Positions 1 through 5,830 of a stretch of 6,099 nucleotides of DNA are shown here, one piece after another. The stretch comes from an uncultured Victivallaceae bacterium (GTDB lineage Bacteria > Verrucomicrobiota > Lentisphaeria > Victivallales > Victivallaceae). The position numbers and the translations under genes were made by a program. Positions within the stretch are counted from its first letter, which is position 1. Each line of letters opens with the position of its first letter. Under the pieces are notes generated by a model. That model was not told the origin of the DNA. It did not search any database and saw only the letters and a program-made list of their open reading frames with translations. The stretch lies in contig CAKUKT010000170.1 in assembly GCA_934663655.1 (NCBI GenBank), forward strand, positions 1 through 6,099, read 5' to 3'.

Positions 1-385
1 GCATCTGATCGCCGAGTTCATCTCCTTTCACTCCAGTGACGGTCACGATCGTATCGGGAGAATTTTCGAGCTCCGCCAACCGCCGCGGCTTGACCACCCC
101 GGAAACCTTCTCCCAGTGGTGCAGCCGGATGTTGCCGGACGCTTCGATATCCTTGCTTTCAACGTTGACCACCGCCTGGTCCGCATAAAGTTCGAGTTCG
201 CCGTAGGGCACGTGGACATTTCCCCGGGCGATGATATTCTTGCCGACCACACTCCAGGAATCAGCGCGAATATGCTTCAACTGCTCGATATCACCCTTTT
301 TGAACGCCTCAAACTCATCGGCGCCAAGTTGCAGCACCACTCCGAGCAGCAGCGCCGTCGCAATTTTTCTCCACCGGTTCGGCAA
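1..385 (-). CDS. OstA/LptA-like LPS-transport protein, N-terminal part (cut by left window edge)
   Basis: This exported protein carries an OstA-type (LptA / LptD N-terminal) beta-strand domain. That family forms the periplasmic bridge moving lipopolysaccharide to the outer membrane. 128 residues are visible before the edge. Residues 1-22 look like a Sec signal peptide: basic start (R4, R6, K7), hydrophobic core at 8-20 (LLLGVVLQ), and likely cleavage after LGA before D23. Residues 46-96 show the OstA pattern: GKNIIARGNVHVPYGELELYADQ, then a second strand pair with IEASGNIRL. I chose the TTG at 385-383 because GGAGGG lies 7 bases upstream (398-393), the signal peptide is in this frame, and an in-frame stop (391-389 region) closes the frame just upstream. 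The nearby ATG at 392-390 is in another frame and dies after 25 codons. The gene begins 3 bases after the acyltransferase stop, so the two are probably co-transcribed. It could be a short LptA or the front of a larger LptD-like protein; the window cannot tell. Confidence 0.62.
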   Translation of the reverse strand, partial: MPNRWRKIATALLLGVVLQLGADEFEAFKKGDIEQLKHIRADSWSVVGKNIIARGNVHVPYGELELYADQAVVNVESKDIEASGNIRLHHWEKVSGVVKPRRLAELENSPDTIVTVTGVKGDELGDQM

Positions 386-398
386 TCTTCATCCCTCC
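383..398 (-). promoter_or_regulatory. Shine-Dalgarno and TTG start of the OstA-like gene
   Basis: GGAGGG (398-393) sits 7 bases before TTG (385-383). An ATG at 392-390 directly abuts the GGAGGG, which leaves no usable spacing, and overlaps the acyltransferase stop as ATGA. The spacing argues that initiation is at TTG. TTG starts are usually weak, so this may hold expression below that of the upstream gene. Confidence 0.6.
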
Positions 399-1228
399 GC
401 CGGTTGAGCGTCGGATAACGCCTCGGCCCGCCGCCAGTCGTCGATCCGTCCGCTGATGAATGAAACTATCTGTTGATGCTGCTCCAGCCCGTTGCCGGAA
501 ATCTCCAGCGCCGGAGCAAATTCGAACCACACTTCCCGTTCCGGACGCACCGGTCCTAAGTCACGGAAACGCCGCCCGTTGCCGATGAAATCGGTTTTGA
601 GCGCAAAAGGAAGCACCGGCACCCCGGCGCTTTTCGCCAGTTTGACCCCGATGGTATTGAAATGCGCCGGATCAAAAAATTCGCTGCGGGTGGACTGCGG
701 GAAAACGATCATCGAACGCCCTTCTTCCAACACCCGGCGGCCGTCGGTCAGCACCTTTTTCAGATCTTCCCGGGGATTGTTGCGGGTCACCGTGACGGTG
801 TCCAGTGACTTCATGATGTGTCGGAAATAGGGAACTTTGAGCAGCGATTCCTTGATGATAAAGGAAAAATCCACATATTCCCGGGCAATCGCATGAAACA
901 ACGCACATTCGAGCAGACTCATGTGGTTGCCGACCATCACCACCGGGCGACCGGCGACCGCGCGGAGATGTTCCAGACCGCGCAGATGGATTCTGCCCCC
1001 GCACCGCTCCACCAGGTGGAAATTTTCATTGGAGAGCGCAATCTGACGCCGGGCGTCGAGTTCTCCGCGGCAGGCGGCGGCACCGCTCCGGCAGAATGTA
1101 AAAAAATTCTGCAGGTAAAAGTACCAGCGGCTCCTTCCCGTCAGCCGGAACAGCCGCGACACCGGCAGGTTCTCCGGCGTATCGTAACTGTCCATCTGAC
1201 GGAACATGTAATCAGACTGGTCGCCCAT
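389..1228 (-). CDS. PlsC-like lysophospholipid acyltransferase family protein
   Basis: This 279-residue protein belongs to the PlsC/LPLAT fold, which transfers an acyl chain to a glycerol-phosphate or other lipid acceptor at the inner membrane. Motif I is GNHMSLLE at residues 100-107, giving H102-X4-E107 where the classic form is H-X4-D. A motif II-like stretch, VTVTRNN, lies at 145-151. Motif III is FPQSTRS at 176-182, where the classic form is FPEGTRS. Motif IV is VPVLPFAL at 203-210. From memory, a subfamily with FPQ(T/S)TR followed by FN-IGVKLAK exists in other Gram-negative bacteria, so the variants are probably functional. The substrate cannot be read from the sequence: it could be lysophosphatidate, or an acceptor in lipid A or an ornithine-lipid pathway. 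The start at 1228 is the longest option and has no good ribosome site; M8 and M12 are alternatives. The OstA-like gene follows directly, which suggests envelope lipid assembly. Confidence 0.82.
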   Translation of the reverse strand: MGDQSDYMFRQMDSYDTPENLPVSRLFRLTGRSRWYFYLQNFFTFCRSGAAACRGELDARRQIALSNENFHLVERCGGRIHLRGLEHLRAVAGRPVVMVGNHMSLLECALFHAIAREYVDFSFIIKESLLKVPYFRHIMKSLDTVTVTRNNPREDLKKVLTDGRRVLEEGRSMIVFPQSTRSEFFDPAHFNTIGVKLAKSAGVPVLPFALKTDFIGNGRRFRDLGPVRPEREVWFEFAPALEISGNGLEQHQQIVSFISGRIDDWRRAEALSDAQPAEG

Positions 1229-1276
1229 ATAGTGAAACTAATCTCCGCCCTGGAAATAAAAACAATAACTATATCT

Positions 1277-1306
1277 AATGTAGCATCTCTTTTCGTTAAA
1301 TTCCAA
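1277..1306 (-). promoter_or_regulatory. Candidate promoter for the leftward acyltransferase/OstA unit
   Basis: Reading leftward, TTGGAA (1306-1301) and TACATT (1282-1277) are separated by 18 bases. Each hexamer matches the sigma-70 consensus at 4 of 6 positions. The region is AT-rich compared with the genes. An overlapping alternative -10, TATAGT (1273-1268), is a better hexamer but lacks a good -35. A start near 1270 would leave a leader of about 40 bases. Confidence 0.4.
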
Positions 1307-1328
1307 TTTTTCCAGCGCGGTTTCAGCC

Positions 1329-1355
1329 GGGAGCGAAAAAAACTCCCTTTTTTTT
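1329..1355 (+). terminator. Terminator-like hairpin with A7 loop and T8 tract, upstream of larB promoter
   Basis: GGGAG (1329-1333) pairs with CTCCC (1343-1347) around a 9-base loop containing seven A, and is followed at once by eight T (1348-1355). On the plus strand this has the form of an intrinsic terminator. However, no plus-strand gene precedes it in the window, so it would only stop antisense transcription coming out of the acyltransferase gene. A competing fold pairs the A7 run with the T8 run and the flanking CCGG(G)AG with CTCCGG. The T8 tract also lies 12 bases before the larB -35 box, where an AT-rich UP element would sit. Confidence 0.42.
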
Positions 1356-1367
1356 CTCCGGCCGGGA

Positions 1368-1396
1368 TTGACATGTACCGGTGCTTCGGATAGATT
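1368..1396 (+). promoter_or_regulatory. Sigma-70-type promoter for larB-tatC
   Basis: A perfect TTGACA -35 box (1368-1373) is separated by the optimal 17 bases from TAGATT (1391-1396), which matches TATAAT at 4 of 6 positions. Transcription would begin near 1403, giving a leader of about 80 bases before the larB ATG. The T8 tract at 1348-1355 falls near -55 to -48, a plausible UP element. The presence of this promoter also argues against reading the larB frame back to the TTG at 1368. Confidence 0.65.
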
Positions 1397-1481
1397 ATTG
1401 CGCATAACAGGATCGCTCCGCGGCAGCGGCAGTCGCCGCTGGAGCCGGAATCGGGAAATTCACTTTTATTCTGAGGTTCGC

Positions 1482-2180
1482 ATGTGTGAAGAATCGTTCC
1501 GCGACCTTGGCTTTGCCAAGCTCGACACCCACCGGGCGAGGCGTACCGGAATGGGGGAGACCATCTATTCCCCCGGGAAAACCCGCGAACAACTCGCGAA
1601 AATTCTCGACGCCTTCCGGGAGTCCGGCACCCCCGCCCTCTGCACCCGCTGTACGCCTGAACAATATGAATTTGCCCGGCAGCACCATCTCCCCGTCGAA
1701 TACGATCCAGCTTCAGGTATTCTCGTTCTTCCCGGTTCGGCTCCGGTTCCGCAACTCGACGGGCTCGTCGCCGTGTGCACCGGCGGAACCGCGGACATCC
1801 GTACCGCCGAAGAGGCCGCGCGCACGGTGGAATTTTTCGGCGCGGCGGCGGAGCGCCATTTCGACGTCGGCGTGGCCGGGATACACCGCCTCTTCGCTCG
1901 ACTGGAAGCGATCCGCCGCGCCGATGTGGTGATCGCGGTCGCCGGCATGGAGGGCGCTCTTGCCGGAGTGATCGCCGGACTCGTCGAAGCGCCGGTGATC
2001 GCGGTTCCGACCTCGGTCGGCTACGGCGCCTCTTTCGAAGGACTGGCGCCGTTGCTCACCATGCTCAATTCCTGCGCGGAAGGAGTGTCGGTGGTGAACA
2101 TCGACAACGGTTTCGGAGCCGGGATCCTCGCCTGCCGGATGCTGCGCATGGCAACCCGGAAAACCGCCAATGGTCAATGA
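1482..2180 (+). CDS. larB: LarB: pyridinium-3,5-biscarboxylic acid mononucleotide synthase
   Basis: LarB carboxylates nicotinic acid adenine dinucleotide at C5 of the pyridine ring and releases AMP. This is the first step toward the nickel-pincer nucleotide cofactor of lactate racemase and related LarA-type enzymes. The 232-residue product has the LarB signature throughout. The N-terminal part has D15-xx-R18 and YSPGKT (29-34). The C-terminal PurE-like half has CTGGTAD (99-105), FDVGVAGIHRL (127-137), AGMEGAL (154-160), PTSVGYGASFEGLAPLL (176-192), MLNSC (194-198) and VVNIDNGFGAG (204-214). C198 likely corresponds to the cysteine reported to form a transient cysteinyl-pyridine adduct. I chose the ATG at 1482 because GAGG (1473-1476) lies 5 bases upstream and because the longer frame would begin inside the promoter. 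The last 11 bases overlap tatC. No larA, larC or larE is seen here. Confidence 0.93.
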   Translation: MCEESFRDLGFAKLDTHRARRTGMGETIYSPGKTREQLAKILDAFRESGTPALCTRCTPEQYEFARQHHLPVEYDPASGILVLPGSAPVPQLDGLVAVCTGGTADIRTAEEAARTVEFFGAAAERHFDVGVAGIHRLFARLEAIRRADVVIAVAGMEGALAGVIAGLVEAPVIAVPTSVGYGASFEGLAPLLTMLNSCAEGVSVVNIDNGFGAGILACRMLRMATRKTANGQ

Positions 2181-2946
2181 TAAAGAACAAACTCTGATCG
2201 ATCATCTCGAAGCATTGCGCTGGGCGCTGTTGCGCTGCGTGGCGGCAACCGTGCTCTGCTTTCCCGCCGGTTACTGGTTTGCCCCCTGCGTCATCTCATT
2301 TCTGGTGCGCCACAGCTTCCCGGAAGGGATGGGGGAACTGCACTATTTCGCGCCGATGGAGGTCTTCATGGTGCAGCTCAAGCTGGGATTGATCCTCGCC
2401 CTGGCGGTGGCCTATCCGTGGAATGTGCTGCAGCTCTGGCGTTTCCTGCTTCCGGCGCTCTATGCCTCGGAACGTCGGGCGCTCGGCTGGTGGATTGTCT
2501 TCTCCTCACTGTTGTTTTTCGGCGGTATTGCGTTCTGTGCGCTGCTGATTCTGCCGCTGTTGATGGGTTTTTCCGCCTCTTTTGCAACGCCGGAATTACA
2601 GCCGATGCTGAGGCTGGCTGATTTTCTCTCGCTGGCCGGCTGGTTGATGTTCGCCTTCGGGGTGGTGTTTCAGGCGCCGGCGGTAGTGATGCTGGCGGTC
2701 CGGTTCGGCTTCATCACCGTGGCCGGGCTGCGCCGGAAGCGCCCGTATATAATGACCGTAATTCTCGTAGTTGCGGCGATACTCACGCCGCCGGATGTCG
2801 TCAGCCAGGCGATGATGGCGCTTCCCTGCTGGCTGCTCTTTGAACTCGGCGTGCTGATCGCCGCCCGCCTCGAACGCCGTGCCCGGCACGACCCGGAGGG
2901 CGATGCCGACGACGAACAGCCGTATGATCTCGACGAGACGCATTGA
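2170..2946 (+). CDS. tatC: Sec-independent protein translocase subunit TatC
   Basis: TatC is the multi-spanning inner-membrane receptor of the twin-arginine pathway. With TatA/B proteins it exports folded, often cofactor-loaded proteins. The 258-residue length matches E. coli TatC. The N-terminal HLEALR motif (12-17) is present. LPALYASERR (94-103) carries E101, equivalent to the signal-peptide-binding E103 of E. coli. RKKRPY of E. coli is matched by RRKRPY (188-193), and the TPPDVVSQ loop at 206-213 is intact. Six hydrophobic stretches are visible (about 18-38, 67-90, 105-133, 153-178, 194-206, 214-232). FGVVFQAP (163-170) has Gln168 where E. coli has Glu170. The C-terminal tail is highly acidic (DPEGDADDEQ). 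The ATG lies inside the end of larB with no strong ribosome site, so translation is probably coupled to larB. tatA and tatB are not in the window. Confidence 0.95.
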   Translation: MVNDKEQTLIDHLEALRWALLRCVAATVLCFPAGYWFAPCVISFLVRHSFPEGMGELHYFAPMEVFMVQLKLGLILALAVAYPWNVLQLWRFLLPALYASERRALGWWIVFSSLLFFGGIAFCALLILPLLMGFSASFATPELQPMLRLADFLSLAGWLMFAFGVVFQAPAVVMLAVRFGFITVAGLRRKRPYIMTVILVVAAILTPPDVVSQAMMALPCWLLFELGVLIAARLERRARHDPEGDADDEQPYDLDETH

Positions 2947-2994
2947 AAAATCCCCCGCCTCACCGGCAATCTCCATCGGTTCCCGCCGGGAAGC

Positions 2995-3032
2995 TTGATT
3001 TTCAGACCACGGGGCGATATATTAATTGATAT
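2995..3032 (+). promoter_or_regulatory. fba promoter with an AT-rich dyad over the -10 box
   Basis: TTGATT (2995-3000, 4 of 6) and TATATT (3018-3023, 5 of 6) are spaced by exactly 17 bases, placing the start near 3030 and leaving a leader of about 37 bases. ATATTAATTGATAT (3019-3032) is an imperfect palindrome (12 of 14 positions) that covers the -10 box and the start site, where a repressor could act. The 48 bases between the tatC stop and the -35 hold no convincing terminator, only a weak CCGGC/GCCGG pairing with a long loop, so some read-through from tatC is possible. Confidence 0.6.
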
Positions 3033-3066
3033 TACCCGTCAACTATTTTAACAGGAGCCAGTAAAA

Positions 3067-4044
3067 ATGGTCAGTTTCAAGACTCTCGGGTTGGTCAATT
3101 CGCGCGATCTCTTTCGGAAAGCGGTTTCCGGCGGATATGCGATTCCGGCCTACAACTTCAACAACATGGAACAGCTGCAGGCGATTCTCCAGGCGTGCGC
3201 CGAGACTCAGTCCCCGGTGATCCTGCAGATCTCCAAGGGCGCCCGCAAGTATGCGAACCAGACCCTGCTGCGCTACATGGCGCAGGGCGCGGTCGAATAT
3301 GCCAAAGAGCTGACCGACGGCAAGGGCATTCCGATTGTGCTGCACCTCGACCATGGTCCGGATTTCGAGACCTGCAAGAGCTGCATCGAGTACGGATTCA
3401 GTTCGGTGATGATCGACGGTTCGGCGCTCCCCTTCGCCGAGAACATCGCCCAGACCCGCCGCGTCGTCGATTATGCGCATGAGCACGACGTCACCGTCGA
3501 GGGTGAACTCGGCGTTCTCGCCGGCATCGAAGATGAGGTCAAGGCGGAAAAGCATACCTATACCCGCCCCGAAGAGGTCGAAGAATTTGTTTCCAAGACC
3601 GGCGTGGATTCGCTGGCGATCGCGATCGGCACCAGCCACGGCGCGTACAAGTTCAAGCCCGGCGACGATCCGAAGATCCGTCTGGACATCCTCCGCGAAA
3701 TCGAAAAGCGGATCCCGGGATTCCCGATCGTGCTGCACGGCGCGTCGAGCGTACCGCAGGATCTGGTCAAGATCATCAACGAGAACGGCGGACGCCTCAA
3801 GGATGCGATCGGTATCGGCGAAGATCAGCTCCGCGAAGCGGCCAAGTCCGCGGTCTGCAAGATCAACATCGACTCGGACGGCCGGCTGGCGATGACCGCC
3901 GGAGTTCGCAAAGTGCTGACCGAGAAGCCGGAAGTCTTCGATCCGCGCCTCTACCTCGGTCCGGCCCGCGATATGCTCCGCGAACTTTACAAGCGCAAGA
4001 ATATCGAAGTGCTCGGTTCCGCCGGTCACGCCTACGATATCTGA
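3067..4044 (+). CDS. fba: Class II (zinc) fructose-1,6-bisphosphate aldolase
   Basis: This cytoplasmic enzyme reversibly splits fructose-1,6-bisphosphate into dihydroxyacetone phosphate and glyceraldehyde-3-phosphate in glycolysis and gluconeogenesis. The 325-residue TIM-barrel protein starts with the typical AIPAYNFNNMEQ (25-36). VLHLDHG (91-97) supplies catalytic D95 and zinc ligand H96. EGELG (145-149) supplies E147. GTSHGAYK (188-195) supplies zinc ligand H191, and VLHGASSVP (222-230) supplies zinc ligand H224. NIDSDGR (267-273) is the phosphate/substrate loop, with Ser where NxDTD is commoner. The length fits the shorter class IIB group and not the roughly 359-residue E. coli FbaA type. 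A tagatose-bisphosphate aldolase (GatY/KbaY-like) is the main alternative; the generic housekeeping context favours Fba. AGGAG (3053-3057) lies 9 bases before ATG. The gene has its own promoter, is followed by hairpins, and shows a tight codon choice typical of strongly expressed genes. Confidence 0.93.
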   Translation: MVSFKTLGLVNSRDLFRKAVSGGYAIPAYNFNNMEQLQAILQACAETQSPVILQISKGARKYANQTLLRYMAQGAVEYAKELTDGKGIPIVLHLDHGPDFETCKSCIEYGFSSVMIDGSALPFAENIAQTRRVVDYAHEHDVTVEGELGVLAGIEDEVKAEKHTYTRPEEVEEFVSKTGVDSLAIAIGTSHGAYKFKPGDDPKIRLDILREIEKRIPGFPIVLHGASSVPQDLVKIINENGGRLKDAIGIGEDQLREAAKSAVCKINIDSDGRLAMTAGVRKVLTEKPEVFDPRLYLGPARDMLRELYKRKNIEVLGSAGHAYDI

Positions 4045-4054
4045 TAAGGGTTAC

Positions 4055-4103
4055 GATTCGGCACGAATCCCGGCGGTGAAGGAAAATTTTTCAACGCCGC
4101 CGG
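4055..4103 (+). repeat. Two tandem hairpins immediately after fba
   Basis: GATTCG (4055-4060) and CGAATC (4064-4069) form a perfect 6-bp hairpin with a 3-base loop. The next base starts a second stem, CCGGCGGTG (4070-4078) with CGCCGCCGG (4095-4103), 9 bp including one G-T pair, around a 16-base A/T-rich loop. Neither is followed by a T run, so neither is a classic terminator alone. They would sit in the fba 3' untranslated RNA and could protect it from exonucleases. Confidence 0.5.
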
Positions 4104-4116
4104 AAATTCAGCTGTA

Positions 4117-4156
4117 AAACCGGTACGGTTCAACGACCGTGCCGGTTTCTTTATTT
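4117..4156 (+). terminator. Intrinsic terminator of fba, possibly bidirectional
   Basis: A 13-bp stem pairs 4117-4129 (AAACCGGTACGGT) with 4136-4148 (ACCGTGCCGGTTT), with a single T-G wobble and a 6-base loop TCAACG. CTTTATTT follows at 4149-4156. On the opposite strand the stem ends in a short T4 run, so it may also stop leftward read-through from folC. Confidence 0.78.
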
Positions 4157-4520
4157 CCATCGTCGCAGCGATGCCCGGACCAAGCTGATTAAAGATTTAT
4201 GGAAGTCGTTTTCGGGAAAACGGCAACTGTGCCGACGCCATTGATCCCCGGGCGGGGATCTTCAATTTCGGGAACAATGCTCAGCGCCCCCGCACTGCCG
4301 TCCCGGATTGCTTATCCGATTTTGAACGATCGTGGATTCCAAGTTCTGCAGCAACTTCTGCCAGACGAGAATGCTCCGGAACTATCGAAGCGCGGTACTG
4401 AAAATCGGTACCGGAATAAACATTGTTTCTGACCAAAGTTGCGCTGATCAGGACAACATATTTCCTCTGTGCCCGAAATTTATCCCGGCACATTACGGAA
4501 AGTTCAAAACGAGTTGCTCT
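4157..4520. other. Gene-free convergent intergenic tract with several dyad symmetries
   Basis: No supportable gene lies between the fba terminator and the folC stop. Short open frames exist on both strands: a plus frame at 4199-4432 and a minus frame at 4281-4493. Neither has a ribosome site or recognisable similarity. The tract is less GC-rich by eye than the flanking genes. Visible dyads are TTTTC/GAAAA (4209-4220), CGGCA/TGCCG (4221-4234), GATCCCC/GGGGATC with a GGGC loop (4243-4260), CGGTAC/GTACCG (4394-4414), an 18-base near-palindrome centred on CTGATCAG (4439-4456), and GTGCC/GGCAC (4469-4491). It could be a decayed gene, a small RNA locus or merely spacer. Confidence 0.5.
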
Positions 4521-5801
4521 TCAGGTCAGATCGAGAATCCGGGTGGGCGATGCGAAGGCGGCAATCACCTCCCCCGCATGGTAAAGCGAACCGCAGACCA
4601 CGACTGGAAGTTCCGTTTCAGCGAGTGCGGTGCGGACTGCCGCCAATGCATTCGTTTCCGCCCGGGCGGCAACGCCGAGTTGAGAAGCAATCGTGAGCAG
4701 TTCCTCCGCCGGGTGAACCGCCCGACCATGCGCCGGCGGCGGCACAAACCGAAATTCCGCCGCCACTTTCGCAAGCGTTTCCAGGCAGGCACGCGCCTCC
4801 TTGTCGGCAAAGGCACCGTAAATCACAATGAATTTTTCTCCCGGACGGCATTCATCCAGCGCCTCCTTCAGCGCCCGCACCCCGTCCGGATTATGGCCGC
4901 CGTCCACAATCAGACGCGGTGACAGCTGTTCGCAGCGTCCCGGCCAACGGACAGCGGCAAGCCCGGCAAAAGCCGCGTCGGCAGAAAATTTCCAGCGTGG
5001 AGCGAAATATTCGATCACATCGGCGACAATCCGAAAATTACGCCGCTGCATCGCCCCCGGCAGCGGCAGCGAAATACGGCGCCCGCGGCAGATAAATTCC
5101 TGGTGAATCCCGGCGCCGTCAGTAAAATTTCCGACACTCGTTTCATCTGGACTCTCCCCCGCCGGCACCACCACCGCACCGACCTCCGCCGCCCGGGCGG
5201 CGATTACCGCGGCCGCCTCGTCCGGCTCCTCCCCGCAGAACAACGGCACCCCCGTTTTCACAATTCCCGCCTTTTCGGCGGCGATCGCACCGAGAGTGGA
5301 CCCGAGGTGGGCGGTATGATCCAGCGCGATATTGGTGATGATCGAAGCGACCGGCATAACCGCGTTGGTTGCATCCAGCCGTCCGCCGAGTCCGGTCTCC
5401 CAGACTACCACATCCACCCCGGCCCGATCAAAAAGCAGAGCCGCCAGGACGGTGGCAAATTCAAAATAGCTCGGCTTCATGCCTTCCGCCGCGGCGGCCA
5501 GTTCCGCGCCGCAGGCGTTGAAGATCTCCTCGGGCACCGCCCGTCCGTTGACCCGGAACCGCTCTCTGACATCGATCAGGTGCGGAGAGGTGTAGAATCC
5601 GGTCTTGAGACCGGCATGGCGCAGCGCACACTCGAGCATGGCGCCGGTGGAACCTTTGCCGTTGGTGCCGGCGATATGCAGAAACCGAAGTTCACGCTCG
5701 GGATTGCCGGCCCGTCGCAGCAGTTCCCGCGTTGCCTCGAGGCCGAGCCGGATGCCGAACATGTCAAGCGAATCGAGATATTCCGAACAGATGAAATTCA
5801 T
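4521..5801 (-). CDS. folC: FolC: folylpolyglutamate synthase / dihydrofolate synthase
   Basis: This Mur-ligase-family ATP-dependent enzyme adds glutamate to folates and, in bifunctional forms, to dihydropteroate. The product is 426 residues, the usual length. The N-terminus YLDSLDMFGIRLGLE (8-22) is typical. The P-loop is GTNGKGS (45-51), followed by YTSPHL (70-75) and RERFRVNG (79-86). ETGLGGRLDATN (135-146) carries the metal-binding Glu135. NIALDHTAHLG (157-167) and AAEKAGIVK (174-182) follow; K177 is the likely carbamylated lysine. The C-terminal domain has WPGRCEQL (286-293), DGGHNPDG (300-307), YGAFADKE (328-335) and GSLYHAGEV (404-412). Whether it also has dihydrofolate synthase activity cannot be read directly. 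I chose ATG 5801 because the family N-terminus begins there and AGGGGGG (5814-5808) lies 6 bases upstream; in-frame ATGs at 5828 and 5849 would add unrelated residues, the latter inside tolB. It follows tolB by 29 bases and is probably co-transcribed with it. Confidence 0.95.
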   Translation of the reverse strand: MNFICSEYLDSLDMFGIRLGLEATRELLRRAGNPERELRFLHIAGTNGKGSTGAMLECALRHAGLKTGFYTSPHLIDVRERFRVNGRAVPEEIFNACGAELAAAAEGMKPSYFEFATVLAALLFDRAGVDVVVWETGLGGRLDATNAVMPVASIITNIALDHTAHLGSTLGAIAAEKAGIVKTGVPLFCGEEPDEAAAVIAARAAEVGAVVVPAGESPDETSVGNFTDGAGIHQEFICRGRRISLPLPGAMQRRNFRIVADVIEYFAPRWKFSADAAFAGLAAVRWPGRCEQLSPRLIVDGGHNPDGVRALKEALDECRPGEKFIVIYGAFADKEARACLETLAKVAAEFRFVPPPAHGRAVHPAEELLTIASQLGVAARAETNALAAVRTALAETELPVVVCGSLYHAGEVIAAFASPTRILDLT

Positions 5802-5830
5802 GCTCCGCCCCCCTGGAAATCGCCCCATCG

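Noticed and set aside
818..1393. 191-codon plus-strand frame opposite the acyltransferase
   Set aside because: It is a shadow of the acyltransferase gene, running through its promoter region, with no recognisable protein features.
1368..1481. N-terminal extension of larB from TTG 1368
   Set aside because: The TTG is the -35 box of a near-perfect promoter, the extra residues resemble nothing in LarB, and the ATG at 1482 has a well-placed ribosome site.
2962..2989. CCGGC/GCCGG pairing as a tatC terminator
   Set aside because: The stem is 5 bp with a long loop of about 17 bases and is not followed by a T tract at the right place.
3043..4029. 328-codon open frame antisense to nearly all of fba
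   Set aside because: It mirrors a gene with strong codon bias, has no recognisable domain, and fba carries all catalytic residues on the other strand. Long antisense frames like this are common in GC-rich, codon-biased genes.
4469..4491. GTGCC/GGCAC hairpin as a folC terminator
   Set aside because: The stem is only 5 bp with a 13-base loop and no T run follows on the minus strand, so it does not qualify as an intrinsic terminator.
4332..4922. 196-codon plus-strand frame crossing into folC
   Set aside because: More than half is the reverse of folC coding sequence, there is no ribosome site, and no domain is recognised.
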